The notes under the pieces are model-generated. The model did not search any database. It was not told the origin of the DNA and worked only from the letters and a program-made list of their open reading frames with translations. 48,112 nt of DNA from Pseudooceanicola atlanticus. Its GTDB lineage: Bacteria > Pseudomonadota > Alphaproteobacteria > Rhodobacterales > Rhodobacteraceae. The stretch spans positions 1-48,112 of the forward strand of contig NZ_AQQX01000019.1 of assembly GCF_000768315.1 (NCBI RefSeq). Direction: 5' to 3'. Every line of letters begins with the position of its first letter. Position 1 is the first letter of the stretch. The position numbers were made by a program, and so were the translations under genes. Of this stretch, positions 35,166 to 43,163 are shown piece by piece.

Positions 35166-37183
35166 TGAATGTGAAGGACATGTCCGCCCCGGACGACCAA
35201 AGCGACGGACAAGAAGCAGAAGCCGTCCTGGCGCGGCTGTCAGTGACGCTTGATGTGGCGATAGAGCGGCTTGAACGGGCTCGGCCATTCGCCAAGGGGC
35301 GATACCAGGGGCCGGTGCTGGACGTCGTTGGCCGTATCATCGCGCAGCCAGGTGGGCTGGGTGTGGTCCGGCAGAGGGCCACCCGGGTGGACGCCGCTGG
35401 GCTTTTCTCCGGCTCCGACTGGGACCGGCCCGAAGCCCTGCTGCCCCAACTGGTCGGCGGTACGCTGACCTCGGAGGATCCGGCTTTCCGGGCGTTGGAG
35501 GTATGCAGCCTGGCCCGCTTTCTGGCCGTCGCAGATGGCGATGCGCGGCACGACAACCTGCACCAGGACGGGGCGAGGCACTTCCTGACCCAGGTACTGG
35601 CCCTGAACCTGAAGGACCTTTTCGGTGTGCCGGACGAGGCCGCCCGTGCCCTGGGTGCGCGGTACGATCTGAAGAAACGCGTCCTGAACCATATCGCCGA
35701 TCATGTCGGATTGGACGATGTACTGAGCGTTCTTGTCTCCGAAATATGGCGCCTGCTTGAACAGAGGTCGGTCCAGGTGGGCATGGTCAAGGACATGATC
35801 GCGCAAATCGCCATCGCCCTGAACGAAAAGGGCACCGCGCCAGGCAGCACGCGGCTTGGCGCCGAACGGCTCGTGAGCGCTTTGTTCGGGCCGACGACCG
35901 CATCGCGCGACGATCCGGGGTTGGACATCTATCTGGAACGACTGGCGGTAGCGGATGAAAGCGGGCTGTCGCGCGAGGCCATGGGCTTTGCCCGGGCTAT
36001 GCACGACACCGGGTTGGTGTCCGACTACCACGCGGCGTTTCTGACCTGGGCGCTCGACTATGCGGACCGGCCCCTGATCCCCGAGGCGCTCGGTCTCGGC
36101 GGCACGGGCCTGGATTGCTGGCGTCATTACCGTGGCCTGATCGAAAAGCTGGTACGCAACGCCGTGACCCCGGCGACGCCGCAGGCGGCTTATGGCCTTG
36201 CCATGCTCCTGGATCGTGGCGTCCTGCATCATGCGCCCATGGTTCCTGCTCTGGAACGGCAGATCTCGTTGCGGATTGGCGGGGCGGCGCGGGACCGCAT
36301 CGCGCTTGGCTTCGGCGAGGCTGTCCCACCCGAGACGCATCTGCTTGCCGGGGTTCTGCGCGTTCTTGGACAACCGCTCGGCGTCGGGCAGGGCGCCAAC
36401 CCGACCTGCCAGTCGGCCCGGGCCATCGCGCTCTGGGCGCTCAACGACCCGGACTACCTGTTGCACCTGATCACGCAGGTTGCAGAGTTCGACACTCTCC
36501 AGATGCAGTTCGAGGGCGCGCCGATCAATTCGGCTGACCTTCCCGTCGGTCTGGCGGGCGCGGGGCCTATCGATGCCGACCCGGTGTCGGTCCTGCTGGT
36601 CGTGCACCTTGACCGGATATATGCCGAAATGGGTCGGCTTTGCGCCGGGCGCCCGGGGGATCCTCATACCTGGATCAACCCGCAATTCCATGGCTGGTGG
36701 GTGTCGCGGGATTGTGCGGTGGCCGTGGACGTGGCGACCGGGAAGTTATCGTCCTATGACGACTTCCTGCGTCGGTTCTTTGCCGCCTATCATCCCGCGT
36801 ATAACGGAGGACGCCCACTGGGACATCCTCAACCGGCCGGGATTGCCGTGACTGACGCGCATGAGAATTTCATCGGCTGGCATGCGATCGCCATCCTCAG
36901 GGTTGCCGAGGACCAGTCGGGGCGGATGCGGGTCTATTTCTACAATCCGAACAATGACAGCGGTCAGGACTGGGGCAACGGTGTCATCGTCTCGACTTCG
37001 GGGCATGGCGAACGGTACGGAGAGGGGTCGCTGGAGTTCGAGGCTTTCCTGTCCCGCGTCTACCTGTTCCATGACGAACCGTTGCGTAATCCGCCCGGTG
37101 ACGAGATCCCCGATAATGCAATCCGGCAGGTCAGTGATCAGGCGCTGTCCAGTTGGGCTGCGACCAGACAGCCTGAGGGATGA
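35165..37183 (+). CDS. unknown protein with papain-like Cys-His-Asn motif
   Basis: A 672-residue cytoplasmic protein with no family I recognise. The first 350 residues are mostly helical. A possible cysteine-peptidase-like core follows: Cys415 at the start of a helix (GQGANPTCQSARAIALWAL), His573 in GWHAIAILRV and Asn594 in FYNPNNDSGQDWGNG. Order and spacing fit a papain-fold Cys-His-Asn triad, as in peptidases, transglutaminase-like enzymes or acyltransferases. It overlaps the ATP-grasp gene by one base. A pair that makes and processes an amide-linked product is a reasonable hypothesis. The triad is inferred by eye. Confidence 0.6.
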   Translation: MNVKDMSAPDDQSDGQEAEAVLARLSVTLDVAIERLERARPFAKGRYQGPVLDVVGRIIAQPGGLGVVRQRATRVDAAGLFSGSDWDRPEALLPQLVGGTLTSEDPAFRALEVCSLARFLAVADGDARHDNLHQDGARHFLTQVLALNLKDLFGVPDEAARALGARYDLKKRVLNHIADHVGLDDVLSVLVSEIWRLLEQRSVQVGMVKDMIAQIAIALNEKGTAPGSTRLGAERLVSALFGPTTASRDDPGLDIYLERLAVADESGLSREAMGFARAMHDTGLVSDYHAAFLTWALDYADRPLIPEALGLGGTGLDCWRHYRGLIEKLVRNAVTPATPQAAYGLAMLLDRGVLHHAPMVPALERQISLRIGGAARDRIALGFGEAVPPETHLLAGVLRVLGQPLGVGQGANPTCQSARAIALWALNDPDYLLHLITQVAEFDTLQMQFEGAPINSADLPVGLAGAGPIDADPVSVLLVVHLDRIYAEMGRLCAGRPGDPHTWINPQFHGWWVSRDCAVAVDVATGKLSSYDDFLRRFFAAYHPAYNGGRPLGHPQPAGIAVTDAHENFIGWHAIAILRVAEDQSGRMRVYFYNPNNDSGQDWGNGVIVSTSGHGERYGEGSLEFEAFLSRVYLFHDEPLRNPPGDEIPDNAIRQVSDQALSSWAATRQPEG

Positions 37184-37206
37184 GGCGGAGCGGTCGGGCG
37201 GCCGAT

Positions 37207-38160
37207 TTAATGGTTTTGTCCAACGGCAAGGCTCGGCGCCGTTCCATAGGCCGTCTTGTATGCATTGCTGAAATGGCTGGCTGACCTGAACCCGCAATCA
37301 TGCGCCAATTGCGATACCGGGCAGCCTTCTCCGGCAAGGATCCGGTCATGGGCCGCGGCCAGTCGCGTTGCCAGAAGATGCTTGCCGAACGTGGTACCGG
37401 TCCGGGCAAACAACCTGTGAATATAGCGGCGTGATATGCCGAACTGACGGGCCGTGCTTTCGACGCCAAAGTCTGGATCAGCCAGGTGGCGCTTCATATG
37501 GGACAGGATCAGCGCAAGGTGATCGTCGGACAGGCGGTGATCGGGCGTGGCGCCGTAAATCTCTTCCAACAACGCGATCAGAGCGGTCAGCTCTATCGGC
37601 CCGGACGCGGTGGCCATCCGGACCAAAGTTCCGGCGCCGGGATCGTCGCGTCGCAGGATACGTCCGGCGGAATTGGTGATGTCCTGTCTCTTGCTCGACA
37701 AACCCTCCAGCGGCAGATGGAGGCAAAGTTGGCGGAAGGGGGCATCGAACTGCATCGAGAACGGGCGCCGCGCATCCAGCAGCATCACCGATCCGGGCCT
37801 TTGCAACGTGTCCATCCCGGCTTGGCTGACCTTGCAGCTGCCGGCGATCTGAATGTTCACGAAGATCGACTCGCTCGGGCACGACCGGATGTCGCCGCGC
37901 CGGCGGCGCACATCCTGCGGCATCGCGGTAATCTGCGATAGCGTGGTGGCTTGTGCCAGATGCCGTTCCGCAATCGATCCGGCAAAACGCGGCAGATCAT
38001 CCCGGCTGCGCGACTGGCGCACGGTCAGCGCCGTATAGGACTGCGCGACGTGATCCGCCCATTGCCCGAAATCCGGGATGGGGCCGGAACTGCGCCACGT
38101 GGTGTCGGTCGCCTGTGTCGGTGTCTGATCCATACCGAAATACTGTCCGTCCCTCGTCAT
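37207..38160 (-). CDS. AraC-family transcriptional regulator
   Basis: A regulator of about 317 residues. The C-terminal two-helix-turn-helix domain reads GVESTARQFGISRRYIHRLF then VSQLAHDCGFRSASHFSNAY. The N-terminal part resembles the AraC-binding-like domain of FeaR-type activators. Starts at 38160 or 38133 are both plausible; the longer frame to 38220 has an unlikely leader. It is divergent from the nitronate monooxygenase/amidase/MOSC genes and probably controls them. Confidence 0.82.
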   Translation of the reverse strand: MTRDGQYFGMDQTPTQATDTTWRSSGPIPDFGQWADHVAQSYTALTVRQSRSRDDLPRFAGSIAERHLAQATTLSQITAMPQDVRRRRGDIRSCPSESIFVNIQIAGSCKVSQAGMDTLQRPGSVMLLDARRPFSMQFDAPFRQLCLHLPLEGLSSKRQDITNSAGRILRRDDPGAGTLVRMATASGPIELTALIALLEEIYGATPDHRLSDDHLALILSHMKRHLADPDFGVESTARQFGISRRYIHRLFARTGTTFGKHLLATRLAAAHDRILAGEGCPVSQLAHDCGFRSASHFSNAYKTAYGTAPSLAVGQNH

Positions 38161-38300
38161 CGGGGCAAGGGTTCGGGCAGGTCGCGATCCGGAACGCTTA
38201 CAGAGTGCACTCTCACGCATGGCCCACGGGCATTTCGCAGTCGCGAGCCGACCGCGCTTCGCTAGGCTTTCCCGAAAACCAGACAGGGAAAGGGAAGACG

Positions 38301-39323
38301 ATGACTGCGATCAAGACGAAGTTCACGGAAAAATACGGGCTGGACACGCCGATCGCCCAGGCTGGGATGGCCTTTGCCGGGATGACGCCCGACCTTGGGA
38401 TCGCCGTCTCCAATGCCGGGGCCATGGGGGCGATTGCCGGCGTGGGGATCCTGCCGCCCGAAGCGGTACGGATGCTGGTCGCGGGGACCCAGGCCGGGAC
38501 CGACAAGCCGTTCCACGTCAACTTCATCACGATCTACTGCACCGACGCCCATATCGACCTGATGTGCGAAATTAAGCCGCGGGCCGTGTCCTTTCACTGG
38601 GGCGATCCCGGCCAGAACTGGATCGATCGCCTGCATGACGCAGGTATCGATGTGTGGGAACAGGTCGGCAGTGCAGAGGCCGCGGCGCGGGCGGCGGATC
38701 AGGGTGTGGACGTCATCATCGCCCAAGGGGCCGAGGCAGGAGGTCACAATTTCGGCGACGCTGGAACGATCGTTTCTGTGCCAGCTGTTCGCGACGCGGT
38801 TGGGGACAGGGCGCTTGTGCTCGCTTCGGGGGGGATCGTGGATGGGCGCGGCATCGCGGCAGCACTGATGCTGGGGGCAGACGGGGTGTGGATGGGCACC
38901 CGCTTCGTCGCGTCGGCCGAAGCTGCCGCCGCCGATGAATACAAGCAGCGCATCCTGGCAACCGGGCCGGGCGGCACCACATTGACTCATGTCTTCGGCC
39001 GTAACGACCCACGGTTCAACCCGATGCGGGTCATCGCCAACCCCGTTTCTGACGCCTGGGAGGACCGCATCGCGGACATCCCGGCGGACACCTCTGACCA
39101 GCCGCCATTAGGACGAATGGAGATGCTGGGACAGGAAACGCCGCTATTCCCCTTTACCAGCCTGGTTCCGATGACAGGCGCGACCGGTGACCTTGAACAA
39201 CTGCCGATGCTGGCGGGGCAGGGGGCGGCACTGATCGACGAGGTCCGGGGCGCGGCTGATCTGGTCGCCGAACTGACCAAGGAGGCGCGCGCCTGTCTCG
39301 GGCAGGCCGGCCAGATGCTGTGA
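38301..39323 (+). CDS. nitronate monooxygenase family flavoprotein
   Basis: A 340-residue TIM-barrel FMN enzyme of the 2-nitropropane dioxygenase/nitronate monooxygenase family. Landmarks are the N-terminal PIAQAGMAFAGMTPDLG, SFHWGDPG, the FMN loop AQGAEAGGHNFGD and the phosphate-binding LASGGIVDGRGIAAALMLGA. It would oxidise nitronates or related carbanions with oxygen. AGGGAAG precedes ATG 38301; the longer frame to 37953 runs into the divergent regulator. An amidase gene follows after 15 bases. Confidence 0.85.
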   Translation: MTAIKTKFTEKYGLDTPIAQAGMAFAGMTPDLGIAVSNAGAMGAIAGVGILPPEAVRMLVAGTQAGTDKPFHVNFITIYCTDAHIDLMCEIKPRAVSFHWGDPGQNWIDRLHDAGIDVWEQVGSAEAAARAADQGVDVIIAQGAEAGGHNFGDAGTIVSVPAVRDAVGDRALVLASGGIVDGRGIAAALMLGADGVWMGTRFVASAEAAAADEYKQRILATGPGGTTLTHVFGRNDPRFNPMRVIANPVSDAWEDRIADIPADTSDQPPLGRMEMLGQETPLFPFTSLVPMTGATGDLEQLPMLAGQGAALIDEVRGAADLVAELTKEARACLGQAGQML

Positions 39324-39338
39324 GCCGGGGGCAGGGAC

Positions 39339-40667
39339 ATGACACACAACGTGACAGAACGGATCCAACACGCGCTTGATCAGCTGGAACAGGTCAGTGG
39401 TCTGAATGCGCTGACCCATCCGATGAAGGGCGAAGCCTTGGGCCGGGCGGAAATGCTGGATGAGACGGGCCCTCAAGATGGGCAGGCCCTTTTTGGCGTA
39501 CCGGTCGTGATCAAGGGCAATATCGCCGCCGAGGGTCAGCCGTTCGACGGAGGATCCCCCGCCCTAGAGGGGTGTATCGCCTCCGAAGACGCCTCTGCCG
39601 TGGCCCGCCTGCGGCAGGCCGGGGCTGTCGTGGTGGGGATCACCAATCTGCATGAACTGGCCTTCGGCATAACAAGCGCCAATGCGCATTTCGGTCCAGT
39701 CGCCAGCCCCGCCGATCCAACGCGCATGGCCGGCGGGTCCAGTGGCGGCACGGCTGCGGCCGTGGCGGCGGGCTGTGTTCCCGCGGGGCTGGGCACGGAT
39801 ACCGGGGGGTCGGGTCGGCTTCCTGCCGCGATGTGCGGCTGTGTCGGGTTGCGCCCGAGCACGGGGCGCTACCCCGGCGATGGCGTGCTGACCCTGTCCG
39901 ACACCGTCGACACGATCGCGCCGTTCGGGGCTGACGTGGAACAGGTTGCCCTGCTGGACGCGGTCATTTCCGGGGAAACAGACGGACAGTTTCCTGACGA
40001 TCCGTCGCAGCTGCGCCTCGGCGTGGTTGGCGATCCGTATTGGACAGGTCTTTCGCAACAGATGGAAGCGACGGGGCGCGACGTTCTGCGCCAACTGGAA
40101 GCGTCAGGGATTATCCTGGTCCCGCTCGAGGCCCCCGAGATCGGAGAGATGACGGCGCAGTCGGGCTTTCCGGTCGTGTTGCACGAAACCCGCGCCAACT
40201 GGATCGCCTTCGCCCAAAACATGATGGGCCAGTCGCTGGCCGAGTTTGCCGGCAACATCGCGAGCCCAGATGTACGCGGCCTGTTCGAGGCCTTGTCGAG
40301 AGGAGAGCTGCCTGGGCCCGAGGTCTACGTGGCCGCGACGACGGCGGTCCTGCCCGCTCTGCGCGACAGAATGAAGTCGTTGTTCGAGGGAAACAGGCTC
40401 GACGCACTGATTTCTCCGACCCTCGTCGCAACCGCGCCAAAGCTGGGCGATACCGAGGAAATCACGATCGACGGCGAGACCAAGCCGCTGTTCGATGCGA
40501 TGACCGCGCGATCCCTGATTGCCAGCATGGCAGGGCTGCCTGCGGTTTCGATGCCCTTTGGCCCGGGGCCGGATGGCATGCCGTTTTCCGTTGAACTTGT
40601 CGGTGCCGCAGGCGCTGACCGCCACCTTCTGGCCGTGGCTCGTATTCTCGAAGGATTGACAAGATGA
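39339..40667 (+). CDS. amidase signature family hydrolase
   Basis: A 442-residue amidase with the Ser-cisSer-Lys triad: Lys in VVIKGNIAAEG near residue 66, the cis-Ser in AGGSSGGTAAAVAAG and the nucleophile Ser in TDTGGSGRLPAAMCG. It hydrolyses a carboxamide or carbamoyl bond. The length and the LRPSTGRYP stretch fit AtzF/DhaI-like amidases. It sits between the nitronate monooxygenase and MOSC genes and its stop overlaps the MOSC start (ATGA). A shared role in breaking down a nitrogen compound is likely. Confidence 0.87.
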   Translation: MTHNVTERIQHALDQLEQVSGLNALTHPMKGEALGRAEMLDETGPQDGQALFGVPVVIKGNIAAEGQPFDGGSPALEGCIASEDASAVARLRQAGAVVVGITNLHELAFGITSANAHFGPVASPADPTRMAGGSSGGTAAAVAAGCVPAGLGTDTGGSGRLPAAMCGCVGLRPSTGRYPGDGVLTLSDTVDTIAPFGADVEQVALLDAVISGETDGQFPDDPSQLRLGVVGDPYWTGLSQQMEATGRDVLRQLEASGIILVPLEAPEIGEMTAQSGFPVVLHETRANWIAFAQNMMGQSLAEFAGNIASPDVRGLFEALSRGELPGPEVYVAATTAVLPALRDRMKSLFEGNRLDALISPTLVATAPKLGDTEEITIDGETKPLFDAMTARSLIASMAGLPAVSMPFGPGPDGMPFSVELVGAAGADRHLLAVARILEGLTR

Positions 40668-41443
40668 GTGATGATGCAACCATTCGGGCGCTCTACTGCT
40701 ACCCGATCAAGGGCCTGTCGGCGCAGCCATTGGAGGGGGTCGACCTGATCCCGGGACAAGGGTTTCCCAACGACCGCATGTTCGGCTTTGCCCGTGCCGA
40801 TAGCGGCTTCGATCCCGAAGCCCCGAAACCGCTGCCCAAGCACAAGTTCCTGGTGCTGGCGCAGGAAGCCGCGTTGGCCCGGCTGAACACCACCTTCGAC
40901 CCTGACACCCGGCAGATGTCGGTCACATATGACGGGGTCGCGCACAGCTTTGATCTGACCGATGCCGATGGTCGGGCGGGCGCGGTCGCCTACATGGCGC
41001 GCCACCTGGACCTCGCGGAGGACAAGACACCTGAATTCGTCCATGCCGCGCCGCACAGGTTCACCGATGTCTCGGTCGTGTCCGACAAGATGATGAACGC
41101 GATTTCGATCCTGAACCTGGACAGCCTGCGCGACCTGGAGCGCAAGGCCGGGGTGCAGCTGGACCCGGCCAGGTTTCGCGCGAACCTTGTCCTCGACGGC
41201 TGGCCCGGATTTTCCGAACTGGACATGATGGACCGCGAAATCCGCATTGGCGACACACGCCTGAGAGTGATCTTCGAGACCCGACGCTGCGCCGCGACCG
41301 AGGTAAACCCCGAAACGGCAGAGCGCGACCTGAAGGTCCCGCAACTGCTGCACAACAATTTCGGTCACATGAACATGGGGGTCTACGCCGAGGTCCTGGA
41401 CCCGGGTCATATCGCTCCGGGCGACAGGGTGACGCTGATCTGA
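40664..41443 (+). CDS. MOSC domain protein
   Basis: A 259-residue protein with an N-terminal beta-barrel (YCYPIKGLSAQPLEGVDLIP) and a C-terminal MOSC core. The conserved Cys is in FETRRCAATEVNPETAERD and the family ending is NMGVYAEVLDPGHIAPGD. MOSC proteins bind sulfurated molybdenum cofactor or pass it on; mARC-like members reduce N-hydroxylated compounds. Its coupling to an amidase and nitronate monooxygenase suggests N-oxide or hydroxamate chemistry. Confidence 0.85.
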   Translation: MSDDATIRALYCYPIKGLSAQPLEGVDLIPGQGFPNDRMFGFARADSGFDPEAPKPLPKHKFLVLAQEAALARLNTTFDPDTRQMSVTYDGVAHSFDLTDADGRAGAVAYMARHLDLAEDKTPEFVHAAPHRFTDVSVVSDKMMNAISILNLDSLRDLERKAGVQLDPARFRANLVLDGWPGFSELDMMDREIRIGDTRLRVIFETRRCAATEVNPETAERDLKVPQLLHNNFGHMNMGVYAEVLDPGHIAPGDRVTLI

Positions 41444-41612
41444 CGGGGCGCGGTTAGAACTGCCTTCTGGCTGAACGTCGGCCGGTACGATCATTGGATT
41501 TGTAAGCGACATTCGGGGGCAAGCTCCAAGCCGTTATTGACAGGGCCGACTGCCGCATGCGCTTCTGAGATCGTTCGCTTGGTGGTCGTGATCCCATGGG
41601 AAGGAGCGCATC

Positions 41613-42884
41613 TTGATCAAGGTATTGTCAGGGGTCTGGGCACTTCTGCTCGGTATCGTACTGATCATGCTGGGCAACGGTATGCATTTCACTCTGATCG
41701 GCCTGCGCGGCGGAATCGAAGGGTTTTCGGCGAGCGAGTTGGCGATCGTCACTTCAGGGTATTTCGCGGGCTTCCTAGCTGGCGCGCGCGTTAGTCCCAT
41801 CATGATCCGGCGGGTGGGGCATGTGCGGGTCTTTGCCGCGCTTGGCAGCTTCATGTCGGCAGGACTTATCGCCTTTCCGCTGCTGACGGATCCGTGGTCT
41901 TGGACGATCCTGCGGCTTCTGATTGGGTTTTGCATGTCAGGCATCTATGTTACCGCGGAAAGCTGGCTTAACGATGCTTCGACGAATGAAAACCGGGGCA
42001 AGGTCCTGGCTGCCTATATGATCGCACAGACGCTCGGCATAATCGGTGCGCAGGCACTGCTGAACCTTGGTGATGCCGCATCCTCAGCGCTATTCATCGG
42101 CGCTTCGATCTGCGTATCTATCTCTTTCGCACCGATCCTGCTGGCCGTTTCACCTGTGCCCGCGGCAGAAGTCGCGCGGCCAATGGCCCTACGAGAACTG
42201 TTTGACGCGTCTCCTCTCGGCACGATCGGGATCTTCTTCCTTGGCGGGGTTTATGCCACACAGTCGGGCATGGCCGCGGTCTTTGGATCGCTCATTGGGA
42301 TGAGTGCAGCGCAAATTTCTTTATTTGTTGCGATGCTTTTTGCCGGTGCGCTGGTCCTGCAATACCCGATCGGCTGGTTGTCGGACCGGATGGACCGGAG
42401 GTTGCTGATATTCGGCTCTGCGGCATTGGGGCTGCTGTGCTGCGGCCTAGCATGGGCAGCCGGAGATCTGTTGTGGGCGCTGATGGCCGCGGCCTTTTTT
42501 GCAGGCGGGGTGACTACGCCGCTTTATGCGCTTTTCCTTGCCTACACGAACGACTCCCTGTCCAGCGATACGATGCCGGCGGCCTCCGGCGGGCTGGTGT
42601 TGACCTTCGGGATCGGGGCCATCCTGGGGCCACTCGTTACTGGTTCGGCCATGCAGTGGTTCGGGCCCTACGCTTTCTGGCTGGCTCTGGGTGGAACATT
42701 TGCCATCATCGCCCTCTACGCACTGTATCGCATGACGCAGCGCGCGGCCGCACCCGTTGAGGAAACAGATAGCTACCTCGGCATCGTGCCGACTGCCTCG
42801 CCTGTCGCCGTGGAAGCGGCAGGCGCCTGGGCAGCAGAACAGGCCGAGGCCGAACGGACTGCGGATAACGGTTCCGATCAGTAG
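41613..42884 (+). CDS. MFS transporter (YcaD-like)
   Basis: A 423-residue membrane protein with about twelve helices. The MFS loop after helix 2 is AGARVSPIMIRRVGHVRVF. Other landmarks are SGIYVTAESWLNDASTNENR and the second-half loop GWLSDRMDRRLLIF. The pattern matches the YcaD/UMF2 group of putative exporters with unknown cargo. An Ala/Glu-rich cytoplasmic tail of about 40 residues ends the protein. AAGGAG lies just before the ATG. It follows the MOSC gene by 169 bases and may be independently transcribed. Confidence 0.85.
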   Translation: MIKVLSGVWALLLGIVLIMLGNGMHFTLIGLRGGIEGFSASELAIVTSGYFAGFLAGARVSPIMIRRVGHVRVFAALGSFMSAGLIAFPLLTDPWSWTILRLLIGFCMSGIYVTAESWLNDASTNENRGKVLAAYMIAQTLGIIGAQALLNLGDAASSALFIGASICVSISFAPILLAVSPVPAAEVARPMALRELFDASPLGTIGIFFLGGVYATQSGMAAVFGSLIGMSAAQISLFVAMLFAGALVLQYPIGWLSDRMDRRLLIFGSAALGLLCCGLAWAAGDLLWALMAAAFFAGGVTTPLYALFLAYTNDSLSSDTMPAASGGLVLTFGIGAILGPLVTGSAMQWFGPYAFWLALGGTFAIIALYALYRMTQRAAAPVEETDSYLGIVPTASPVAVEAAGAWAAEQAEAERTADNGSDQ

Positions 42885-43163
42885 TTTGCAAAACGACGCA
42901 ATCGAACCAAGTAGTGGGATCGCGTGCAGCCAATCCGCACGTCGTGTCCGTATTTCTGCGGTCGGCAAGGTGGAAGATGATAATCTGTAGGCAGAACTGG
43001 ATAGGCTAAGGCACTTCCAAGAGAGCGACTGCACATCAAGTCCAGCTCACGCAACCTGTGGGCGGCCCGAAAGGAATGGCGGGCGACAATTCGTATTTGG
43101 AAGACCTGGATCAGGTGCTATGCTTCGAGCAATTTTCTCAGTTTTTCATCTCAGGCATTTGTC

